The position numbers were made by a program, and so were the translations under genes. DNA of 64,000 bases, from positions 16,009,971-16,073,970 of the forward strand of contig CM071926.1 of NCBI GenBank assembly GCA_016081115.2, read 5' to 3'. Every line of letters starts with the position of its first letter. The first letter of the stretch is position 1. The notes below the pieces were generated by a model that made no database searches, was not told the origin of the DNA, and saw only the letters and a program-made list of their open reading frames with translations. Positions 57,660-64,000 of this stretch are shown piece after piece. The DNA is from Rehmannia glutinosa. Taxonomy: Eukaryota > Streptophyta > Magnoliopsida > Lamiales > Orobanchaceae.

Positions 57660-58129
57660 TCTTTCAGTAAACTCCAGCCGTAGGATCTAGCCTCAATGAA
57701 CCCAGATCTATCCACCTGTAGAAAGACAAACCAAACAAAGCACACGAGACCAACAGGTGGGGACCAGAGCGAAGAAAAACAAAAGAAACAACAGAAAAAT
57801 GGAAACAAAGAAGAGGACACACTAATGGCCGACACAGTGGGGTTGGTGGGGGGTTTACACAGAAGAAAAGTCAACCAGGAATATTATACTAGAATGCATT
57901 CAATAAAACAGTATTAAAAAGTACAGACAAAGCATAATGGCACCCACTCAGATATTATTGTTTAACAGCAATGACCATTAATGCAGTTCCATAAAAGCTT
58001 AAGCCAACGAAAAACCAAAGGAAAAACCAAAAGAAAAGGCAAGACAAGAAGGAAGGAGGCTGCACACCAAAAACTAGGGTTCTCTCTAGAGAGAAAAACT
58101 TTACACTCCTACAAAGGGAGACTTTTTTT
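57660..58129 (-). promoter_or_regulatory. LINE 5' UTR
   Basis: Begins (minus strand) with an A run and GTCTCCCTTTGTAGGAGTG, then TCTCTCTAGAGAGAACC. It is the expected place of an internal promoter; no specific box is claimed. Confidence 0.55.
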
Positions 58130-58146
58130 AATAAATTGTGACTTTG
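58130..58146. other. Right target-site duplication of the LINE
   Basis: AATAAATTGTGACTTTG, identical to 52119-52135. Confidence 0.92.
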
Positions 58147-58606
58147 AATTTGAGGAAATGTCGTGTTTTTTTGGATGGATCGTTTCATTTTATATTTAAG
58201 ATTGGACTCAATAATAAAAAAAAATGATGGTATGAAAATGTTTGATTTCTTTCTTATTATACCTCTTCTCCTCATTCTCTTTCTTTTTTTTTTCATGTGA
58301 CTAAACTATAAATGTTGCCTCATCACAAATAAAAGTAGGTTAAGGACAAAAATGCCCAACATTCCAAAAAAAATAACATTTTTATGCTCTGGACATTTGT
58401 ACGCTCTCGCATTTTTTCGAAATTTTTTACGCGCCCGCTTATTACGCGGACTTTTTGACGTTTTTTCAAGGTTGCATGCACATTCATTCAATCTAGATCC
58501 CTTTCGAGACTAGGTCCAGCCTAACCCAATCCGGAGAACTCCCAAAACCGGTACAATTGAAAATGAAAGAGATACAAATCTCCCCTACTCTAATTCCAGG
58601 TCATTC

Positions 58607-59510
58607 GATGCGAGGAAATATGCATACCATGTGGGCTCGTACGCCAGAAGATGAAATACTTGAGGTTCCTCAGTAAGTGGATGAACACTAAGGCCTTGTA
58701 TGGTTATGTTTCCATGGACCATTTCTAGTTTCTAGTGTTGGAAATAGAATTTTGAGAATTTATTAGTTTTCGTGTGAAAACTGGAATTATGTTTGGATGA
58801 GAGAATGGAAATGAGTTTTATATAGGTTTGAAAATGAGATTATGTTTGGTTGAGTAGTTTTAAAATATTATTTTATGTATATAATAATTTAAAAAGTTGA
58901 TAGTGGTTGAATTTTTTAATTGTATATATAATATTATATTTGGAAGATTGTAGGTTGGTGGGTCCTATTAAATATATAATTAAAAAATAGTAATATTTTA
59001 AGTAGATGTAGTTGGTAATGGAGGGTCCCACATGTACAATTGGATGAAAAAGTGAGAAATTGATTAATGAGTGATGTAGGGTATATTATAGGGTTGGAAA
59101 TTGAAAATATAGGTTTGAGATGTTGTTTTATGTGAAAATTGGAAAATGAAAATGATGATTTCCATTGGAAAATTTAGAAACAAACATGATTCTATTTCTA
59201 TGAATAGTTGGAAATTGGAAATTAGCCCTTGGAAACATAAACAAACAAGGCCTAAGCCTTCTCATGGGCCCATTCATTTTCCGTACTCATTCTTAGATTC
59301 CATGTATAACTATTCGTGGGATGATTCCCCACAAGACTAAGCGAAGAGCAATTGCACTTGCAGGGTTGAAAGTGCACGAGGGTGTACCACCACCATATGA
59401 TAAGATTAAGATGATTGTTATTCTTGATGCTCTCAACTCTCACGGTCTTGAGGTTACAAGCTGGAGATCTTCTTTCTTTTTTCTCGCTCATCTGGAAGTT
59501 GTGGTTTGAA
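58607..59510 (+). pseudogene. RPL13A: Ribosomal protein L13a (uL13) relic, split by a MITE
   Basis: Before the MITE: VIRCEEIC, then GLVRQKMKYLRFLSKWMNTK. After the MITE: KPSHGPIHF, a damaged stretch with a stop, then TIRGMIPHKTKRRAIALAGL, KVHEGVPPPYDKIK and a decayed DALN tail. The order and spacing match uL13, the large-subunit protein. The N-terminal ~50 residues and the C-terminal helix are missing. A TTCCAG precedes VIRCEE, so it may be a captured genomic exon, but the following ~85 residues are uninterrupted, which would fit a retrocopy. The two cannot be separated without the parent gene. Confidence 0.85.
58692..59252. mobile_element. PIF/Harbinger (Tourist)-like MITE, 561 bp
   Basis: TIRs GGCCTTGTATGGTTATGTTT and AACATAAACAAACAAGGCC. 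The 3-bp TSD TAA is at 58689-58691 and 59253-59255. Removing the element and one TAA restores the RPL13a codons AAC-ACT-AAG-CCT (NTKP). The interior is AT-rich with GAAAATTGGAAAATGAAAAT-like sequence. Confidence 0.9.
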
Positions 59511-59524
59511 TATTATTATTTTAG

Positions 59525-60700
59525 TTGTTAGAAAAAACTAATATTATTCAGGGGAACATCACCAACTAATGTTTTTCAGTGGTGTAACACAAATTTTTAT
59601 TATCTGCAAATAAACAAACAAGAAAAATCGTACAAAGTTAATTTATATAAATCAAATAAAAAATATAGGTTACAATCTCTATTTCTTCCCCTAACTCTTC
59701 TCTTCAAGAATATAATATCTGAAATTTGATAATTTGGAGATGAACTCTTCAACTTGATCTTCTCTAAACTTGAACTTGAATTTGAATAACGTTAATTCGA
59801 GAGCTTGACAGCTTAATCCCGAATCAAACGTGATATAGTTAACAACATTTGACTTGGATATGAGAATTTTTTGGTGAAATTGACCTTTTGATCTTCCTCC
59901 AAGATGAACTTGATATTTGATAACATTAGCTCCAGGGCTGGACAACTTATTCCCAAATCAAACAATATGGCTGGAGCAGACTCCGCGATGGATGCCTTGA
60001 ATTTCACCTTGAACACCACGAATCTCCTTGAATTTGATCTTCTTGACTTGAGAGAATTTGCTCCACCGCCTTTCTTGCTTGGATTTCTCCACTTCGAATT
60101 GCGATTTAATTCCTTGAGAATGACCCCTATTTATACTTGTAGGATAGGGATTTTTGGATAACTCATATGGTGAAGACTTTGATTTGATTGGTCCTTCAAG
60201 ATTTAAAATTATCTCTTCAATCACAAATTGTGATAATTATCAAAAAAGATAATAATTATCCATAATATATCATGATAAATCTTGATCTTCAAGAATTTGA
60301 CATTTGGCAATTATCGATTGGCCATAATTATTATATGTCTACAAGTGGTACTACTAATACTTGTTATTGGAAAAACTAATATTTTTCAAGTGAAATACTA
60401 AGAAACTATCAGAGGAAAAACTAATATTTTTCAGGGAAACTACTAATACGTTTTAAGGGGACTGCTAATACTTTTGACGGAAAAAATTAATACGCTTTGG
60501 AGGTCTATTAAATATTTTCAAGTGGAATACACACTAATAATTTTCAGAGGGACTACTAATTCTTTTCAGATGAGAAGATACTACTTTTCAGCGCTGTCAA
60601 CAAATATTAAAAAAACTATACTTGTCAAGTGAACTATGTACTAATACTTTTCAATATGGACTGAAAATACTTTTCAGGTCCAAAAAATTACAAAAAATGT
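59525..60700 (-). mobile_element. LTR-like promoter block
   Basis: The minus strand has TATAAATAGGGGTCATTC at about 60121-60138. An array of short repeats lies upstream (60360-60680), and downstream (59690-60110) are several related units (AACTTGATCTT...CAAATCAAAC). This looks like a U3-TATA-R arrangement of a solo or truncated LTR. The ends were not defined. Confidence 0.35.
60360..60680. repeat. Degenerate ~25-35-bp repeat array
   Basis: Repeats of ACTACTAATACTTTTCAGGG with variants (ACTAATATTTTTCAGGG, ACTGCTAATACTTTTGACGG), about ten units. One or two units also occur at 59530-59580. Confidence 0.75.
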
Positions 60701-61158
60701 CACCGGTCCCTGAGTATTATAAAAATGCCACCAGGACGGTTCTAGGATCCATCTAACGGATTTTGGCCCGTTAGACCATCTAACAAGAACTTTTGTCCCC
60801 TTTCGAGGTTCTGAAAGAGCTCCTCACTCATTCTTATTTCTCGTTCTCAGTGCCACTGCAAGTCATTTTGTGAGAAGTACTCCCTCCTTCTATATGTCTA
60901 CAACAAGGGAGTGAGTGAGCCTTGTAGCCAAGGCGATCCATCTCTAGATCTAGAACTACTCAGATTTGCTTTTCTGACAAGACAATTCTCACCAATTTCA
61001 TTCCATAATATGTTTTTTTGGAATTTCACTGAGAGAGTCTTAAGGCGAATGATCATATGAAGAGTGATTTTGAAATATTTTGCGCATGTTTCAGTCAATA
61101 AAATTTCAGAAAAATTATAATTTTTGCTACCATAGAATAATCAATTTTATACTCGAAA
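60701..61158. other. Unassigned spacer
   Basis: Contains AATGCCACCAGGACGG and AGTACTCCCTCCTTC, a possible Stowaway-type start at 60884. No gene. Confidence 0.3.
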
Positions 61159-61159
61159 T

Positions 61160-61700
61160 CTTATAAACAATCAAGAAAATATAAACGTAAACTACATATA
61201 TTAATATGAAACACATTAAAAATGATATAGAAACAACACATTGATAGAAAAACACAATTCAATTCTTGATCCAATATATTTAAAAAAAGAAAGAAAACAA
61301 CATAGAAAAAACCAAGAAACAACAGAACAACATTGAAAACTATATAAAAATAACCCAGAAAACAACATAATAATATATAAAACAACACAGAAACAAAGAG
61401 AGTTTAAAAATAGGTAAAAGTTGCATTGAAACATCTAATACAATATAAAAATAATAAAAAACATCATAACAACATTAAAAACAATATAGAAACAACCCAA
61501 AAATAATATATCAATATATAAAACAACATATGGAGAAAACAATACATAAAAAGCCACATTGAAATATCGAAACAACATAGAAATAACCAAGAAACAATTG
61601 AGACAACATAGAAACAAATAAAAAACAACAAAAATAACATAAAAATTAATCTAAGAACATAAAAAATCGAAAAAGGAGTAAAAATGTCCAAAAATGATGC
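61160..61700. repeat. A-rich ~138-bp tandem repeat
   Basis: Units share AACAACATAGAAA...ACCAAGAAACAA and ATATATAAAACAACA. Example pairs at distances of about 138 or 276 bp are 61330/61470, 61410/61550 and 61293/61569. On the minus strand it reads as hydrophobic F/L/V/C-rich ORFs that are artefacts. Confidence 0.65.
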
Positions 61701-61958
61701 ATGAACGTAAAAATATCAATTAAAACAAAAAAAGAAAAGCCGAGAGCATAAACAATGTCTTTTATTTAAGAAAGTTGGGTATGTTTATCAATTACTCAAT
61801 AATAGCTACTGGAACGCCATAACATAAGGGTCCAAAAAGAAAAATGTTTGGTCCATATGGGTAGCTGGGTTGAGATCCATACTCAAATTTTAAAGTTCTT
61901 TGAAAATTCTAAAGAAAGAAAAAAAATTGGAGACTGAGAGCATTATATTTTTAGATAT

Positions 61959-62870
61959 TTAAAATTTTAAAATGAAAAGTAGATTATTCGAAATTGAAGA
62001 ATAATAATTATTTTCTGACAAAGGTAAATGGATCTTCGCCTTAGGTTGAAAGGTTACTATCTTTTTCTGACAATCGATTGTAGCACCAAACTTCAACAAC
62101 CAATCTATATCCAAAATAAAATCATAGTCGTTCATGGCTAACACAATTAGATCCGCATAAAATTCTCTATTTTCAATTGGAATAACACAAGGTCTCAAAA
62201 TCTGATTAGTCTATCTGGAATCTCCTGAGAGAATTATTACATTATAACCCACTTAGCTACATCAGGTGTCCTACCCAGTCTTCTCACATACTCAGTGGAT
62301 GTAAATGAATGTGACGCTCCCGAATCAAATAGTACGAATGATGGGGTGTCAAAGATAAGAAGTTTACCTATAACCACTAACGAGTTCGCCTTTGCGTCTG
62401 CTCTGGTGATAGTAAACGCTTTGGTTAGTACATGTTTTTGTCCTATATGATTTGGACTATTTAGGCACACGTTCACAAAATGTTCTAACATCCCACATGT
62501 AAAATATCTCCTGGTATTTATCAAGCATCTTCTAGTATGTTGAGTGTTATAGGTGCCTTAATCTGATCAACTCTTTAGCGCTTAACTTGTTCACATTGTT
62601 GTTGTCCTCGACGTGGTTGAAAGTTGGATTTCGATCGCGGAACTTGGAAAACTCTCTTCTTCCGGGACCCAGAGGTTATGGGCCCACCACGTTTCATTGC
62701 GCAACTCACGATGGATGAGTTGTTGAATTTATTCTGATTGTCGCTGGATGAGTTTTGCAATCCTATTAATGATATTATCTAGGTCACTAGTTAGAATAGG
62801 TGTCTACCCTCCTTGATTTTTATTCCCACCACTACTCTCACCTCTGGTTCTCACCATGAATGAAATGTTG
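61959..62870 (-). pseudogene. Ty3/Gypsy gag C-terminal and aspartic protease relic
   Basis: Minus strand. The gag start MVRTRGESSGGNKNQGG (from about 62856) runs into a stop and a deletion. Positions 62760-62575 are a basic gag stretch (QVPRSKSNFQPRRGQQQ). A damaged zinc knuckle (CGMLEHFVNVC) precedes the protease FVLFDSGASHSFTS, then after a frame change YDFILDIDWLLKFGATIDCQ, then KKIVTFQPK. The DSGASH site and the GMDWL-like motif are typical of Gypsy proteases. RT and INT are absent, so the element is truncated at about 61950. Confidence 0.85.
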
Positions 62871-63009
62871 TTTTAGGATAATCTAATAACACATGGCCAA
62901 TATAATTTCATGAAACATAAAATTCATTAGACAATAAAGTAAAACTTACTAGCATTGCCGCGCTCCACAAGTTTTGAGTTCATGTACATGGATAGTCTAC
63001 AGAACCTGT

Positions 63010-63027
63010 AGCCGGGCTTTGATACCA
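63010..63027 (-). other. Primer-binding site of the Gypsy element
   Basis: The minus strand reads TGGTATCAAAGCCCGG three bases after the LTR end GGGCGTCACA. It is an initiator-Met-type PBS. Confidence 0.8.
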
Positions 63028-63030
63028 CTC

Positions 63031-64000
63031 TGTGACGCCCACCCCTATTACTACATGACTAAGCAATATAAAAAGTGAAATTTGACAATGTACCCTATAT
63101 ACCTGTACACATTATTTTTTTTCCTGTGATATTTTAACAACGAACAAGCAAGACCATTTTACTTGTAAGAAAATGACAACCCATATCTACAAGCAGAAAA
63201 GGTAACAAACCCTGCTATTAAATACAACATACATCCATATGACCAAACTCATAACTCACATCACCCAGCTATTTACATATACATATTTACATCAGAGTTT
63301 TCAAGAGAGAGTACAACCCTAAACCAAAATATAATATAGGACCAAAAAGATAGGTGACCCATCAACATAGCCCAACAGGTCGTCATCCATGTACACTGTC
63401 CTCAATAACCTGTAGGAGCTCCAGCACCGCCTTGCAAGGCCACGGAAATCCAACATCACGAGACTCACCTACAATGCATGAACTACATGAGCTAATGCTC
63501 AGTAAGTAAAAATCATGCATGTCAATGAAATGATATGAAATACATAAATAATTGAGTCCAAGATACTCTTTCGAGAATGCATGCCGATGAAATAAAGTAT
63601 TACAACCAAATTCCTTTTTCTTTTATCGGGCCCTTGGCCTCCTACTATGCACCGGAAAGAGCTCAATATCAATTTTCAGATGGCCAATAACCGACGATTA
63701 ACGCACGAGGGCCCATCCTCTTGTGACCGCCGGATGTCCGCCTCATGCCTCGCACCGCGATCCACAAGAAGTCATCCCACTCGTTTGCACCAACCATAAG
63801 GGTACTATCAAGTGGACCATCCTCCCGTGACCACCAGCGCCCGCCTCATGCCTGCGCCCCTGCGGTCCTCCGGAAAGTCATCCCACTTGCGGTACCCGAA
63901 ATATCATATACATAAGCCACACAGGCCTTGGTGCACTAGTAGTAGCCAATCAAAATATTTTCTTTTCAAAAATCATGTCGTGCATGCCTCATCTCAATAA
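63031..64000 (-). mobile_element. 5' LTR of the Gypsy element, continues past right edge
   Basis: Starts on the plus strand with TGTGACGCCCACCCC, the inverted CA end of a Gypsy LTR. An internal duplication of about 75 bp (GCCCATCCTCTTGTGACCGC at 63710 and GGACCATCCTCCCGTGACCA at 63818; each ends AAGTCATCCCACT) is visible. The ORF at 63812 is repeat sequence. Confidence 0.75.

Larger units (their letters stand above)
52136..58129 (-). mobile_element. Full-length L1-type LINE (5,994 bp)
   Basis: Non-LTR retrotransposon on the minus strand, ending in a 14-bp poly-A tail (T run at 52136-52149) and flanked by identical 17-bp TSDs. The 5' UTR is about 57660-58129, followed by ORF1, ORF2, and a short 3' UTR. 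Frameshifts and one stop make this copy inactive, but few mutations separate it from coding capacity. Confidence 0.95.

Noticed and set aside
54470..57670. Plus-strand ORFs of 60-176 codons opposite the LINE
   Set aside because: Antisense shadows of ORF1 and ORF2.
61161..61691. Hydrophobic minus-strand ORFs resembling membrane proteins
   Set aside because: Translation of an A-rich tandem repeat; no start context or family match, and frames overlap each other.
1..64000. tRNA, rRNA or organellar insertions
   Set aside because: None recognised by eye; the only tRNA-related sequences are retrotransposon primer-binding sites. A tRNAscan-type search would be needed to exclude tRNA relics.

Overview
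The window is nuclear DNA of a flowering plant, most likely a eudicot. Its two well-preserved genes have many introns and conserved plant-type splice junctions. The background is AT-rich, and most of the 64 kb is transposable-element sequence of every major plant class. I cannot name the species.

Layout. (1) 1-2.3 kb: a minus-strand Ty3/Gypsy LTR end (to 593), then the last two exons of a plus-strand DUF1338 gene (2-oxoadipate dioxygenase/decarboxylase, HGLS). (2) 3-15.8 kb: a Helitron (4678-15834) that was later hit by a TIR element with internal tandem repeats (5043-6141) and by an LTR-to-LTR Ty1/Copia element (6607-14355, minus strand, 5-bp TSD TTCTA). (3) 16.5-21.3 kb: a minus-strand six-exon receptor-like cytoplasmic kinase of the PBL34/35/36 group. 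It carries four single-base homopolymer frameshifts and loses an invariant kinase Asp, so it is probably a young pseudogene. (4) 22.3-27.7 kb: nested hAT MITEs forming a long inverted repeat, a second TIR element with internal tandem repeats, and an LTR-like block holding another hAT MITE. (5) 27.7-34.5 kb: a second Copia element of the same family whose gag-PR-integrase half is inverted relative to its LTRs, PBS and RT half. (6) 34.5-37.2 kb: a decayed Mutator-like element with a FAR1-type DNA-binding domain and a possible Ulp1-like tail. (7) 37.4-43.5 kb: MITEs, small duplications and AT-rich spacer. (8) 43.8-51.8 kb: an intact ten-coding-exon minus-strand gene (862 codons plus stop) that I recognise as the plant TRAPPII-associated protein TRIPP. 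(9) 52.1-58.1 kb: a full-length L1-type LINE (minus strand) with 17-bp target duplications, zinc-knuckle ORF1, and endonuclease/RT/RNase H ORF2. (10) 58.6-59.5 kb: an RPL13a relic split by a PIF/Harbinger-like MITE. (11) 59.5-64 kb: an LTR-like promoter block, an A-rich tandem array, and a Ty3/Gypsy element (gag/protease relic, PBS, LTR) running off the right end.

There is no operon-like or defence-like gene cluster here. The most interesting signals are architectural: GC-rich palindrome clusters upstream of the TATA box in the LTRs, the internally inverted Copia, TIR elements inserted in TA microsatellites with their own tandem arrays, a small foldback family present in introns and duplicated spacer, and the pattern of homopolymer frameshifts in the kinase beside an intact neighbour gene. 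All calls come from reading the sequence and recalled family knowledge; no search was run.
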